Positions 50,949 to 59,941 of a DNA stretch of 64,000 nucleotides are shown one piece after another; position 1 is the first letter of the stretch, and each line of letters begins with the position of its first letter. The stretch spans positions 434,001 to 498,000 of the forward strand of contig NZ_CP031015.1 of NCBI RefSeq assembly GCF_003850245.1, in the 5' to 3' direction. The stretch is from Microbacterium sp. ABRD28. GTDB taxonomy: Bacteria > Actinomycetota > Actinomycetes > Actinomycetales > Microbacteriaceae. The notes below the pieces were generated by a model. The model was given only the letters and a program-made list of their open reading frames with translations. It was not told where the DNA came from and searched no databases. Position numbers and translations under genes: made by a program.

Positions 50949-51344
50949 CTACGCGACCGCCGTCCCCTCGAGCTCGACCATCTGGCCGGGGATGGCCAAC
51001 CGGCCCACCCCGAGCATCGTCGTCGTCGGGGCGACCCCGGCGGCGCCGAGCCGGGCAGCGAGCACGCCGTAGTGCGGCAACAGCGCGTCCACATCCGTGG
51101 TGTAGACGTTGAGCCGGACGAGATTCTTCAGTGACATCCCCGCAGCGGTGAGGACCCCCTCGAGGTTGTCCGCCGCCAAGGCGAGCTGAGCCGCGAGATC
51201 ACCGTCATGCTCCGGCCGGCCGTCAGCGCTCATGGCGGTCTGTCCCGAGATGTAGAGGGTGCGGGTCTCTCCTGAGACGACCTCACCCTGGTTGAAGCCC
51301 ATCGCCTGCGACCACGTCACCGGGTTGACTGCTGTTCGTTCCAT
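50949..51344 (-). CDS. RidA-family protein
   Basis: 131 residues. RidA/YjgF fold: [31 protein letters not shown] and [19 protein letters not shown], ending [15 protein letters not shown]. The catalytic Arg of RidA enamine deaminases (in CVRLNVY-like strands) is VRLNVY here, and the Glu near the end is kept, so deaminase activity is possible. ATG 51344, divergent from the WYL regulator. Confidence 0.88.
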   Translation of the reverse strand: MERTAVNPVTWSQAMGFNQGEVVSGETRTLYISGQTAMSADGRPEHDGDLAAQLALAADNLEGVLTAAGMSLKNLVRLNVYTTDVDALLPHYGVLAARLGAAGVAPTTTMLGVGRLAIPGQMVELEGTAVA

Positions 51345-51429
51345 TTCCACTCCGATCTCTGTGTGTGCGGGAGCCGGCGGGCGGTGGCCGCGTCGTCGGC
51401 GCCTGCTCTCATGAGCCTCGCGATGAAAC

Positions 51430-51446
51430 ATGACACCCTGTGTCAT
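51430..51446. promoter_or_regulatory. Palindromic operator in the RidA/WYL divergent gap
   Basis: Perfect palindrome ATGACAC-CCT-GTGTCAT, 17 bp, 22 bases upstream of the WYL regulator ATG and 86 bases from the ridA ATG. Its symmetry and place suggest a binding site for the regulator, controlling itself and ridA. Not proven. Confidence 0.7.
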
Positions 51447-51468
51447 ATATCCGCACGAGAATGAGAAA

Positions 51469-52434
51469 ATGCGTGCGGATCGGTTGGTCTCGCTGGTGCT
51501 GCTGCTGCGCCAGCGGGGTCGGATGACGGCCCGCGAGCTGGCCGGCGAGCTCGAGGTGTCACCCCGCACGGTGCTGCGCGACATCGAGGCGCTGTCTTCT
51601 GCCGGCGTGCCGGTGTATGTCGACCGCGGTCGGCACGGGGGCTTCTCCCTGCTTCCCGGATTCCGCACAGAACTGACCGGCCTCAATCAGGACGAAGCGC
51701 TCGCGATGCTCACGGCCGGTTCCACGCGGGGTGGGAGCATCTTCGGCCTGAGCGCCCCGCTCGCATCGGCGATGCGGAAGGTGATCGACGCGCTGCCCGA
51801 CGGACACCGCGCCAACGTGGACGATGCCGCCCGGCGTTTGCTGGTCGAACCGGAGACCGATCTGCTGTCCCGGCGAACGGCCCCCGAGGAACTGGTGGCC
51901 GGGGTCATGAGCGAGGTCCGCCGCGCGGTGCTGGCCGGACACAAGCTGCGATTCGACTACGCGGCCCCCACCGGAACGCCTCGATCGCACCTCGTCGACC
52001 CGATCGGCCTGGTGACCGTGCGCGACCGAACCTATCTGCTCGCCCTCGCCGCGGGGGAGGACCGCACGTATCGGCTGTCACGGATGCTCTCCGCCGAGGA
52101 GCTCGCCGAACCGGCCGACCGCCCGGCTCGGGTCGACCTGGACCGTGTCTGGGCCGAGCGCAGCGCGCGTTTCCTCGCCGATGATCACCTGTCCGTGACC
52201 CTCGAGGTCAGGGCCTCGCGCCGAGACGAACTGCTCGGAACGGTGCGGGCCCTCCGTGCGGAACGGCCGGCCGAACCCGGATGGCTGCGGCTGGACGTCG
52301 CATTCGACGACCTTCGCCACGCCGTGTGGGCGGTGTGGCAGCTCGAGCTCGACGCGCGCGTCCTCGCACCCGATGCTCTCTGCGAGGCCGTCGCGAGGCG
52401 CGCGCGTGAACTGGTCGCTCTCTACCCGTCGTGA
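51469..52434 (+). CDS. WYL-domain HTH transcriptional regulator
   Basis: 321 residues: N-terminal DeoR/HTH_11 (MRADRLVSLVLLLRQRGRMTARELAGELEVSPRTVLRDIEALSSAG), a WYL ligand domain (LRFDYAAPTGTPRSHLVDPIGLVTVRDRTYLLALAA) and a WCX C-terminal extension. WYL regulators bind nucleic acid or metabolite signals. ATG 51469 begins the HTH; an in-frame ATG at 51430 would lie inside the palindrome. Confidence 0.9.
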   Translation: MRADRLVSLVLLLRQRGRMTARELAGELEVSPRTVLRDIEALSSAGVPVYVDRGRHGGFSLLPGFRTELTGLNQDEALAMLTAGSTRGGSIFGLSAPLASAMRKVIDALPDGHRANVDDAARRLLVEPETDLLSRRTAPEELVAGVMSEVRRAVLAGHKLRFDYAAPTGTPRSHLVDPIGLVTVRDRTYLLALAAGEDRTYRLSRMLSAEELAEPADRPARVDLDRVWAERSARFLADDHLSVTLEVRASRRDELLGTVRALRAERPAEPGWLRLDVAFDDLRHAVWAVWQLELDARVLAPDALCEAVARRARELVALYPS

Positions 52435-52567
52435 CCCTCGGCGGTTTCGCTGGTCAACGGTTTCCACATCTCTTCCGCCGAATACGGTCAGCACACGGCC
52501 GGTCTGGCAGGGTGGGTGGGGGTGTCGGGTGGGCCGCCGCCGTTCTGCGTGACAAGGGGAGTCATAC

Positions 52568-54169
52568 ATGGAGATCGCCGGAGTCGTCGGCATCCTGATC
52601 ATCGTCGGTATCGCGGTCGTCGCCGCGGTCGTCATCGGTCTGATCGCACTGCTGTTCGCACGGAGCTGGATCAAGGTCGCCCGCGCCGACGAGGCGTTGG
52701 TGATCTCGGGCCGCAAGCAGAAGGTGCAGAGCACGGTGCTGGCCGCCGACGGCACGAGCTCATCGGAGATGTCGGAGTCGCCGGTCACGGTGATCGTCAA
52801 CGGCAAGTCGCTCGTGAACCCGATCACGCAGCGCCACGAGATCATCTCCCTGCGGTCGCGCCAGGTGTCGCTGAACGCCGAGGCGCAGTCGCTCGACAAC
52901 GTCACGCTGAACGTCGATGGAGTGGCGATCGTGAAGATCGGCTCCGACCCGCTGTTCGTGCGCCGCGCCGCGGAGCGCTTCGCCTCGCAGGACGCCGCGA
53001 TCGAGCAGTTCACCACCGAGCAACTCGAAGGTGCACTGCGCGGCATCGTCGCGACCCTGTCGGTCGTGGAACTGATGCGCGAGCGCAAGAAGTTCTCCGA
53101 CCAGATCGCCGCCGACGTCTCGCACGAACTCGCCGAGCAGGGTCTCATCCTCGACTCGTTCCAGATCAAGGGCATCACCGATGCCGTGGGCTACATCCAG
53201 TCGCTCGGTGCTCCCGAGATCCAGGCGAAGCGCCAGGCCGCCGAGATCGCTCAGACCAACGCCGATCGTGCGATCAACCAGAAGATCATCACGAACAAGG
53301 AAGCGAATCTCGTCGAGCAGACCGCCCTCGACACCAACACCGCCAACGCTGATGCCGGTGTCGGTCGGGCCCGCGCCGAGGCCGAGCAGGCCGAGTACCT
53401 GGCCCGCGCCCAGGCCGAGCAGGCAGTGCTGCAGCAGCAGGCGGAGAACAAGCAGGCCCAGCTCGATGCCGACGTCAAGCGTGTCGCCGACGCGCAGCGC
53501 TACGAGGCCGAGACCCGCGCGCAGGCGGAGCTCTACACCCGCGAGCGGGCGGCCGAGGCCGCGGCGATCGAGCAGGTGAAGCAGGCCGAGGCACGCACGC
53601 GTATCGCCGAGCAGCAGGCCGAAGCCGACCGCGCCCGCGCGGCCGGTGAGGCCGCGGCGGCAGAGGCCAAGGCGACCGGTGAGGCGAACGCGCTGCGCTC
53701 CCTCGCCGATGCCGAGGCCACGGCGCGACGCCTGCGCGCCCAGGCCGAGGCCGACGCGATCCGCGCCGAGGGTGAGGCGCGCGCTGCGGCGGTGCAGGCC
53801 GAGGCCCAGGCCATCGCCTCGAACCAGGAAGCCTTCCTGTCGCAGCGGGTGCTCGACGTGCTGCCCTCGATTATGGCCGAGTTCGCCAAGGGCTACTCCA
53901 CGATCGGCAACGTCTCGATCATCGGCAGCTCGGGCGACGACGGCGCGTCGGATGTCGTGGGCGGCGACAGCGCGAAAGCGCTGCGCTCGGTCTTCGACAG
54001 CGTCGAGTCGGCCACAGGACTCGACCTGGCCTCGATCATCCAGGGCCAGGCGGTCGGCCGGGGAATCGGGACGGGGATGGCGGGGGCCGCGGCGCCTGCG
54101 GCTGCTCCGGCACCGGCCCGCAAGCCCGCGGCACGCCGCGACTCCGCGGACGACCCCGCCGGCAACTGA
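52568..54169 (+). CDS. Flotillin-like SPFH-domain protein
   Basis: 533 residues: N-terminal membrane hairpin (IAGVVGILIIVGIAVVAAVVIGLIALL), SPFH domain (ALVISGRKQKVQSTV...QIKGITDAVGYIQSLGAPEI) and a long Ala/Glu/Gln-rich coiled coil (about residues 240-430) followed by an Ala/Pro tail. Flotillins form membrane scaffolds for lipid microdomains. AAGGGGAG eight bases before the ATG. Neighbouring NfeD-like partner is not seen. Confidence 0.92.
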   Translation: MEIAGVVGILIIVGIAVVAAVVIGLIALLFARSWIKVARADEALVISGRKQKVQSTVLAADGTSSSEMSESPVTVIVNGKSLVNPITQRHEIISLRSRQVSLNAEAQSLDNVTLNVDGVAIVKIGSDPLFVRRAAERFASQDAAIEQFTTEQLEGALRGIVATLSVVELMRERKKFSDQIAADVSHELAEQGLILDSFQIKGITDAVGYIQSLGAPEIQAKRQAAEIAQTNADRAINQKIITNKEANLVEQTALDTNTANADAGVGRARAEAEQAEYLARAQAEQAVLQQQAENKQAQLDADVKRVADAQRYEAETRAQAELYTRERAAEAAAIEQVKQAEARTRIAEQQAEADRARAAGEAAAAEAKATGEANALRSLADAEATARRLRAQAEADAIRAEGEARAAAVQAEAQAIASNQEAFLSQRVLDVLPSIMAEFAKGYSTIGNVSIIGSSGDDGASDVVGGDSAKALRSVFDSVESATGLDLASIIQGQAVGRGIGTGMAGAAAPAAAPAPARKPAARRDSADDPAGN

Positions 54170-54184
54170 CGGACGCCGACGGCC

Positions 54185-55030
54185 TCAGAGCGACGCGTCG
54201 GGCTCGGGGAGTGTCCAGTTCGCCTTCCGGCGGATGAAGAATCGCGTGATGGCGACGGAGAAGACGAAACCGGGCACGATGCCGGCAACGGTGACCACCA
54301 GGGCGCTGCTCGTCTGAACGGCGGGATTCGTCAGAAGTGACTGGGCGACGACCTGGAAGCCGAGATGGAAACCTATCGGCGTCCAGACGCTGTCTGACAC
54401 CAGTCGCTGGATGCCGAGGACGACACCCATGACGAGGAAGAGCGAGCCCCTCTCCGCGATCACGCCCCAACCGGTCGTCGTGACCCACAGTGTCGTGCCG
54501 AGGAGCGCGAGGAGGACGGCTTGGATGAGCACGGCCCGCACGGGCGCGACCGATGCCGACAGAGTGCGGTAGACGTAGCCCCGGAAGATCACCTCTTCGG
54601 GAATGGCCTCCAGCAGGAGGACCGTCACCACAGTGAAGGCGACAGTGCCGACCAACGTGGCCGGTGGGAGGTCTGTCGTGATCCGGACCCACCCCGCCGC
54701 ATTCGCGACCCCCAGCCCGATCGCCGAGGGGACCACGAACGAGCCCACCCCGATGAGAAGGGGTCGCCACAGGCTCGGCCCCGTCTCGAGCCGCAGTGTC
54801 GACCACGGCCGGCGATCGAGAAAGCGTCGGACGACCACGATCATCGGCACCGTGAGGGCGAGGACGAAGAGGGCGCTGGAGAAGCGTCTGGCCGGGCCCA
54901 CCTCATCCCCCCAGACGGCAGTGGAGAGCCAGACCATGAGACCCCAGATCACGATGGTCCCTGCCAGGACCACCGTGACGCGCCACCCCGTTCCGACAAG
55001 CGGGCCGGGCGTGGTGGTCGCAGTGGGCAT
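54185..55030 (-). CDS. CPBP-family intramembrane protease
   Basis: 281 residues, about seven membrane segments. Conserved catalytic motifs: EAIPEEVIFRGYVYRTL (EExxxR) and SDSVWTPIGFHLGFQ (HxxxQ/N). The family processes membrane-bound peptides or prenylated proteins. ATG at 55030; a large frame open farther upstream is antisense to the SDR gene. Tail-to-tail with flotillin, 15 bases apart. Confidence 0.88.
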   Translation of the reverse strand: MPTATTTPGPLVGTGWRVTVVLAGTIVIWGLMVWLSTAVWGDEVGPARRFSSALFVLALTVPMIVVVRRFLDRRPWSTLRLETGPSLWRPLLIGVGSFVVPSAIGLGVANAAGWVRITTDLPPATLVGTVAFTVVTVLLLEAIPEEVIFRGYVYRTLSASVAPVRAVLIQAVLLALLGTTLWVTTTGWGVIAERGSLFLVMGVVLGIQRLVSDSVWTPIGFHLGFQVVAQSLLTNPAVQTSSALVVTVAGIVPGFVFSVAITRFFIRRKANWTLPEPDASL

Positions 55031-55156
55031 GTTCGACCGTAACCGGAGCGGGATGAGCTCGGCGACATGCGCGGCCGGCCCGGTCAATGCGTAGCGAGCG
55101 CCGTCACGCACCGCAAGGCCCACGCGGGTGGACCCATTCCGGCATACCGTCGGACC

Positions 55157-55966
55157 ATGACTGACACCTTCACTCCCCGGCATGCCATCGTCACCGCCTC
55201 CGATTCCGGAATCGGTGCAGCGACCGCCATTGCTCTCGCCGAGGCCGGGCTGGACGTGGGCATCACCTGGCACTCCGACAAGGACGGCGCCGAGAAGACC
55301 GCCGAAGAGGTGCGTGCCCGCGGCTCCCGGGCGGTGGTGACGCAGTTCGACGCGACCGATCTCGGGGGAGCCGCAAAGGTCATCGACGCGTTGGCCGACG
55401 AACTCGGCGGCGTCGACGTGTTCGTCAACAACGCCGGCGGCGGGTCGGGGGGTCCGTTCCTCGATCTCGACGTCGAAGCCTGGCGGAAGGATGTGCTCCT
55501 CAACCTCGACGGCGCGTTCGTGGGGATGCAGGCTGCGGCGCGCCGGATGGTCGCGACGGGCCGTGGTGGACGGATCATCGCCATCACCAGCGTCCACGAA
55601 CACCAGCCCCGCGTGGGAAGTGCCGCGTACGTCGCGTCGAAGCACGGGCTGGGCGGTCTGGTGAAGACGATGGCGCAGGAGCTCGGCGAGTACGGAATCA
55701 CCGTCAACGCCCTCGGTCCGGGAGAGATCGCCACACCCCTGAACGACATGGACGCCGACGAGGCCGAGAACACGCATCGCCCCGGCATCCCGCTCGGTCG
55801 TCCGGGAAGGCCTGACGAGATCGCGGCTGTGGCGGCGTTCCTCGCTTCGCCTGCGGCGTCCTACGTCACGGGGGCCAGCTGGGTCGTCGACGGCGGGATG
55901 CTGCAGATGGGTCCTCAGGCCGGATCTCACCTCACTTCCGACGAATGGCGTCGCGCGGGGAGCTGA
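55157..55966 (+). CDS. Short-chain dehydrogenase/reductase
   Basis: 269 residues: VTASDSGIGAATAIALAEAG, DVFVNNAGGG, catalytic SVHEHQPRVGSAAYVASKHG (Ser, Tyr, Lys), and WVVDGGMLQMGPQ near the end. The P-loop is TASDSGIG rather than TGxxxGIG, a variant found in many SDRs. Resembles glucose 1-dehydrogenase or 3-oxoacyl-ACP reductase types. ATG at 55157. Confidence 0.9.
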   Translation: MTDTFTPRHAIVTASDSGIGAATAIALAEAGLDVGITWHSDKDGAEKTAEEVRARGSRAVVTQFDATDLGGAAKVIDALADELGGVDVFVNNAGGGSGGPFLDLDVEAWRKDVLLNLDGAFVGMQAAARRMVATGRGGRIIAITSVHEHQPRVGSAAYVASKHGLGGLVKTMAQELGEYGITVNALGPGEIATPLNDMDADEAENTHRPGIPLGRPGRPDEIAAVAAFLASPAASYVTGASWVVDGGMLQMGPQAGSHLTSDEWRRAGS

Positions 55967-55985
55967 CCTGGGGGCACCCCACCCC

Positions 55986-56014
55986 TTGCCTGATCGCGGA
56001 TCGCTGGGTACTCT
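55986..56014 (+). promoter_or_regulatory. Sigma-70-like promoter of a short transcription unit
   Basis: TTGCCT at 55986-55991 and TACTCT at 56009-56014 are 17 bases apart, a good match to -35/-10 spacing. The next features downstream are a ribosome binding site, a micro-ORF and a terminator within 100 bases. Prediction by eye only. Confidence 0.45.
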
Positions 56015-56019
56015 CGAGG

Positions 56020-56111
56020 TCCCCCGACGGAAGGATGTCGATCATGAGAGCCTACGTACGCTGAAGTACCAAAACGAACCCCCGCCCGATGTGATCGAGC
56101 GGGGGTTTCGT
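56020..56111 (+). ncRNA. Candidate short RNA with micro-ORF MRAYVR
   Basis: From a predicted start near 56020 to the end of the terminator (56111), about 90 bases. It contains GGAAGG, an ATG at 56035 and another at 56044; both are in frame and end at TGA 56062-56064, coding MSIMRAYVR or MRAYVR. The SD spacing suits the second ATG. No longer gene follows, so this is either a small dual-function RNA or a leader whose downstream gene is gone. Nothing else is visible in the convergent gap around it. Confidence 0.35.
56077..56107 (+). terminator. Hairpin terminator with T-rich tail
   Basis: AACCCCCGC (56077-56085) pairs with GCGGGGGTT (56099-56107) around a 13-base loop, followed by TTCGTCGTT. 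It could end both the SDR transcript and the short unit above. Confidence 0.8.
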
Positions 56112-56248
56112 CGTTGCACGACGAGGTCAGGAGAGGCGGCGCATCTGGGAGTTCGTCCGTCGCACATGTACGCCCAGACTCGCCGGACGCGTACATCTTC
56201 GACGAACGAACGGGGCGGACAGGGCGGACGGATGGCCGCGCATCGACG

Positions 56249-56743
56249 TCACCGCACCATTCGCGCGTCGGTGATCAGCGGGGCATGCGGGTCGTTCTGC
56301 TCGACGCCGTCGAAGCGGAACCCGTTGCGGAGGTAGAAGGCGACCGCGCGGGGATTCTCCTTCGCGACCCAGAGCATCGCCGGCCCCTCACCGACGGTCT
56401 CATCGAGCAAGGCCTGCCCGGCGCCCGTTCCGTGATGGTCAGCGAGGACGTAGATCGCGTAGAGGAGCCGGTCGCGCGGCGGTGCCTCGGCGTCCCGTCC
56501 TTCACCGGGCCCAAGCCAGGCGAACCCGATGATGTCACCGCCGATCTCCGCGACGCGAATCGTCATGTCGTCCCGTGGCTCAGCGAGCACGTGTCTCCAG
56601 AGCCGCTGGCGACCGGCCAGGTACGACGGGGAGAAGAAGTCTGCGGGGAGAAGGTGCGAGTAGGTCTCCCGCCAGGCTGCGACGTGCACCTCGGCGATCG
56701 CTGCCGCGTCCGCCGGTCGCGGCGCTCGAATCGTCGCTCTCAT
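56249..56743 (-). CDS. GNAT acetyltransferase
   Basis: 164 residues; AIYVLADHHGTGAGQALLDETV contains the acetyl-CoA loop, and NPRAVAFYLRNGFRFDGVEQ is the typical C-terminal GNAT strand/helix. Start ATG at 56743 overlaps the stop of the upstream GNAT gene (ATGA), so the two acetyltransferases are co-translated. Substrates unknown. Confidence 0.88.
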   Translation of the reverse strand: MRATIRAPRPADAAAIAEVHVAAWRETYSHLLPADFFSPSYLAGRQRLWRHVLAEPRDDMTIRVAEIGGDIIGFAWLGPGEGRDAEAPPRDRLLYAIYVLADHHGTGAGQALLDETVGEGPAMLWVAKENPRAVAFYLRNGFRFDGVEQNDPHAPLITDARMVR

Positions 56744-57471
56744 GTCTTCCGCATGTCAGGGCGTTCGCCGGCTGATCGATCGTTCGATGCGCGCTGAGAC
56801 GGGTCGAGGTCCGCGAGCAACGCCTCGACGCCCACGATTTCAACGTCGGCGCCGAGGAGCTCGCGGTTCTGACCACGAACGACCTGCCAGCGATCACGAT
56901 CGAGGCGATAGCGCGTCTGGGTCGTCGCGGCGCCGTCGCGAACGACCCGCTGGACACCGTCGACGACGTAGCCGGTGCGGCGCGAGACCGCGTGCGACGC
57001 CGGATTGTCAGCGAACGCGGCGGAGACCACGCTCTGCGCGCCGAGTGCTTCGAAACAGAAGTGGAGCATGAGCGCGCGCATCCGGCTTCCGATGCCGAGG
57101 CCTTGATGAGCTCGTCCCAGCCAGGATCCAGTCTCGACCTCGCGAAGCACAGACCACTGCTGGCCTGAAGCGCTCTGGATGCCGACCGGCTCCCCTCCCA
57201 CCAGCACGCCGAACTCGAGCACCAACCGGTCGACACCGATCTGGGAACGCGCCGCCCACTGGAAAGTGAGGACGTTGCGAGCCACATCCCGCGCGCTGCC
57301 TCGCGTCCAGGGGCGGGCGAAGGGCATCAGGCTCTCGTCGTGGATCCCTCTACCCGCGAGCAGGGCCAGGTCAACAGCGAGCTCGTCATCTATCCACCGC
57401 AGCTCGAGATCCCCCGCGCGAATCCGAAGTCCGGCAGCCGGCCACAGGTCGACCAGTCGTGATGACGTCAT
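56740..57471 (-). CDS. GNAT acetyltransferase, RimJ-like
   Basis: 243 residues of the RimJ/RimL-like GNAT group: GSWLGRAHQGLGIGSRMRALML is the cofactor loop, followed by NPASHAVSRRTGYVVDGVQRVV. A 50-residue hydrophilic extension follows. ATG at 57471 (MTSSRLVDLWP) is preferred to 57507, which would add an Arg-rich start. Pairs with the GNAT gene downstream. Confidence 0.85.
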   Translation of the reverse strand: MTSSRLVDLWPAAGLRIRAGDLELRWIDDELAVDLALLAGRGIHDESLMPFARPWTRGSARDVARNVLTFQWAARSQIGVDRLVLEFGVLVGGEPVGIQSASGQQWSVLREVETGSWLGRAHQGLGIGSRMRALMLHFCFEALGAQSVVSAAFADNPASHAVSRRTGYVVDGVQRVVRDGAATTQTRYRLDRDRWQVVRGQNRELLGADVEIVGVEALLADLDPSQRASNDRSAGERPDMRKT

Positions 57472-57516
57472 CCGTCGATCATGCCTCTTCGACGCGATCC
57501 CCCGCACAGCGCTGCC

Positions 57517-58443
57517 TCACGTCTCGGCGAGTGCTTTACCAAGTGCGTGACCGGAGCCCCACGCCGTGCGGACAGCGGCCCGATCACCCCAGGCATCGCC
57601 GCAGGCGGACAGCCCCGGAGTCCGGAAGAACGGCGCACCGGTCGTTTCCACGGGGCGGGCGAACGTCCAGCGATGGGCGAACGTCACGGCGGGTTCGGCG
57701 TCGATCCGCAGGAGCCGTCGCACGGCGTCGAGCACGGGCGGGATCGCCGTCGCAGGATCGTGGAGGTGCCTACGGGCGCGCTCGGCTGCCGTGTGCACGA
57801 CGAGCACGGGTGCGGCGTCGCCCCGGCGGTCGCCGTCGTCGGCGATGAACGACACGTCCGGGTCGGCGTCGACGAAGGCGCCGTGAAAATCGATCGGCCA
57901 TTGCCTGCTGTCCCATCGCAGCGCCACGGCGATGACGGGCTCCCACGCGAGCTCACCGCCGGGAGCAACGTCGATAAGGCGCGCAGCCTGGGGGCCGGGC
58001 ATGGCGAGAACGACCTCGCCGGCCTCGTCCCCGTCGATGCGGTGCGGCTCGACGCGCTCGACGGTGTGTTCGGTGCGCACATCGAGGCCTTCCGCGAGAT
58101 CTACAGCGAGCGATCGCAGCCCTCGCGGCGCAGCCCAGCGCATCGGTCCCTTCTTGCGCGTCTGTTCACCGTCGGCGTCGATCACGGCGAAGGTGTCGGT
58201 CCAGGGGCGGGCGAGGCCACGGTCCGCCCATGCGCGAACGACGCTGTCGAAGTCGGAATCGTCCGAGACGAAGTAGGAGGCACCGAGATCGACCGGGCGC
58301 CCCCAGAGCGTTCGGCTCGACAGACGCCCGCCGACCCGACGCCCGCGATCGAGAACGCGGACCGACAGGCCTCCGACCGTGACCGCTCGGGCGCACGCGA
58401 GCCCGGAGATTCCGCCACCGACCACCGTCACGTCCACTGCCAT
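57517..58443 (-). CDS. FAD-dependent oxidoreductase, renalase-like
   Basis: 308 residues. ADP-binding motif VVGGGISGLACARAVTVGG at the N-terminus and RGRRVGGRLSSR (the second glycine-rich motif of amine-oxidase-type flavoproteins) near residue 35, with GLSACGDAWGDRAAVRTAWGSG at the end as the FAD-binding closing motif. Similar to bacterial renalase-like NAD(P)H oxidases. GTG/ATG start at 58443. Gap upstream of 190 bases holds nothing clear. Confidence 0.88.
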   Translation of the reverse strand: MAVDVTVVGGGISGLACARAVTVGGLSVRVLDRGRRVGGRLSSRTLWGRPVDLGASYFVSDDSDFDSVVRAWADRGLARPWTDTFAVIDADGEQTRKKGPMRWAAPRGLRSLAVDLAEGLDVRTEHTVERVEPHRIDGDEAGEVVLAMPGPQAARLIDVAPGGELAWEPVIAVALRWDSRQWPIDFHGAFVDADPDVSFIADDGDRRGDAAPVLVVHTAAERARRHLHDPATAIPPVLDAVRRLLRIDAEPAVTFAHRWTFARPVETTGAPFFRTPGLSACGDAWGDRAAVRTAWGSGHALGKALAET

Positions 58444-58633
58444 ACCTAAATCCTGGCCTGTCTACGGAACCGGTCGGGCCGGATCCTGAGCCGATGAACT
58501 CGGTGGGAACCGCTGTAGATTCCGCCGACAGATGCCCGGATCGAGCGGTCCTCGGGGGGAGAAGCCCCAAGACCACCACGCCGAATTCCGGTGAAAGATG
58601 TCTCACCCGTCGCAATGGCGGAAGAAGCGATCT

Positions 58634-59299
58634 CTAGACCAGCAAGAACGGTACGGACGCGACAGCGAGCCCCAGCAGGCAGAGGACGACTGCGATCGGG
58701 ACCGACCGTTTCACGGTTCCGGTGCCGAGCGTGTCGACGAGTTGCTGCAACCGTTCACGGACCCGCTTCCCACTGATGATGCCGACGACGAGCAGGAGGA
58801 GACACGGCAGGCAGTAGATCACCGTGTATCCGGCGAGGATCGCCAAGCCCGTGCCTGGCGTCACTCCGGTCGAGACCATCCTCTCGATGGCAATGAAGTA
58901 CGGGAACGCATTCGGGAGGTCAGCGGCGGTGAGGAGCATCCCGAACGGCAGGGCGGTCCAGGGGCTGAACCAGCCCGGAACTTCGATGGCGCGTCGCGGG
59001 CGATCTCGCAATCGGCGGATGCCGGCGACGATGAGCGCGATGCCCGCTGCGCCGAATGCCACGAACCGAAGTCCGATGACGATCCCTTCTACCGCTCCGG
59101 CCGCGGCGCCAGCGGTGAGGAACAACGCGGCCCCGACGGTGAAGACCGTCAAGGCAGCGCCGAGGACGGCGGCGCCGGCGACGAGCGCCGGCCGGCGAGG
59201 AGCGGCCAGCAGGACGAGGGTGACCGCCACGATCGTCGCCGGGTTCAGCGAATCGAGCAGCGCCAGCCCCGCGATGCCGGCGATCAGTACACCCGTCAT
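58634..59299 (-). CDS. GAP (sulfolipid-1-addressing, LysE-like) membrane protein
   Basis: 221 residues with six hydrophobic segments, LLDSLNPATIVAVTLVLL at the start (the LysE/DsbD-like NPxT pattern) and LTAADLPNAFPYFIAIERM in the middle, typical of the GAP/Sap family named from mycobacterial lipid transport. Specific cargo unknown. ATG overlaps the TetR stop (ATGA), so the regulator controls its own membrane partner. Confidence 0.82.
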   Translation of the reverse strand: MTGVLIAGIAGLALLDSLNPATIVAVTLVLLAAPRRPALVAGAAVLGAALTVFTVGAALFLTAGAAAGAVEGIVIGLRFVAFGAAGIALIVAGIRRLRDRPRRAIEVPGWFSPWTALPFGMLLTAADLPNAFPYFIAIERMVSTGVTPGTGLAILAGYTVIYCLPCLLLLVVGIISGKRVRERLQQLVDTLGTGTVKRSVPIAVVLCLLGLAVASVPFLLV

Positions 59300-59820
59300 C
59301 GAGCATCATCCGTGGACGCGCGCTCGAAGGTCAGGAAGCGCAGGAGCGCGTCAACGTTCTCCTGGTCGCGATTGAGGCCGACCAGTGAGTTGGCCACGAG
59401 TGCATCGCCGACGAGGCGGATGGCGTGCGCCTGGATCTCGTCTCCCACCTCGGAGGCGATCAGCGCCTCCCACCGGTCGATGGCGACGACGGAGTCTCTG
59501 AGGAGGGGGCCGAATTCGTCATCGGTCGGCCGAAAGCTCGAGGCGAGGGCCTGCAACAGCGCCCTGTCGTTGTCGTCAGGGAGAGACAGTTCCAGCCACG
59601 TTCGCGCCGCGGCGCCCACCGCAGCTGCTTCGACCATGGCGGCATCGACCTCATCGAGTGCCTGTCGAGCCAGTCCCACCACCAGAGCAGACCGGGTGGG
59701 GAAGTGGTGCATCAAGCCACCTTTGGACACCCCCGCGGCCTCCACGACGGCATTCAGAGACGGGACCGCACCCCCCTCGAGCGTCAGGCGGCGGGCTGTG
59801 TGCAGAATCTGCGACCGCAT
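59296..59820 (-). CDS. TetR-family regulator of the GAP gene
   Basis: 174 residues: HTH LTLEGGAVPSLNAVVEAAGVSKGGLMHHFPTRSAL, typical TetR; the rest is a helical ligand domain. ATG at 59820 (MRSQILHTARRL) preferred over 59865 since the latter would cover the operator. Located directly ahead of the GAP gene in the same direction. Autoregulation is likely. Confidence 0.9.
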   Translation of the reverse strand: MRSQILHTARRLTLEGGAVPSLNAVVEAAGVSKGGLMHHFPTRSALVVGLARQALDEVDAAMVEAAAVGAAARTWLELSLPDDNDRALLQALASSFRPTDDEFGPLLRDSVVAIDRWEALIASEVGDEIQAHAIRLVGDALVANSLVGLNRDQENVDALLRFLTFERASTDDAR

Positions 59821-59833
59821 GCTGATGATACTA

Positions 59834-59851
59834 ACCGACCGGGTGGTCGGT
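59834..59851. promoter_or_regulatory. TetR-type operator upstream of tetR/GAP
   Basis: ACCGACC and GGTCGGT form seven-base perfect arms around GGGT, 14 bases before the regulator start. A/CCGACCxxGGTCGG palindromes are typical for TetR-family autorepressors. Confidence 0.78.
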
Positions 59852-59941
59852 CGGTACCCCAGCATGGGAAGGGCCAGATGCAGATGTCGTGCCAGCTACG
59901 GCGGGATCGACACGTGCAGTGGGAATTCACAGAAGACCGCG

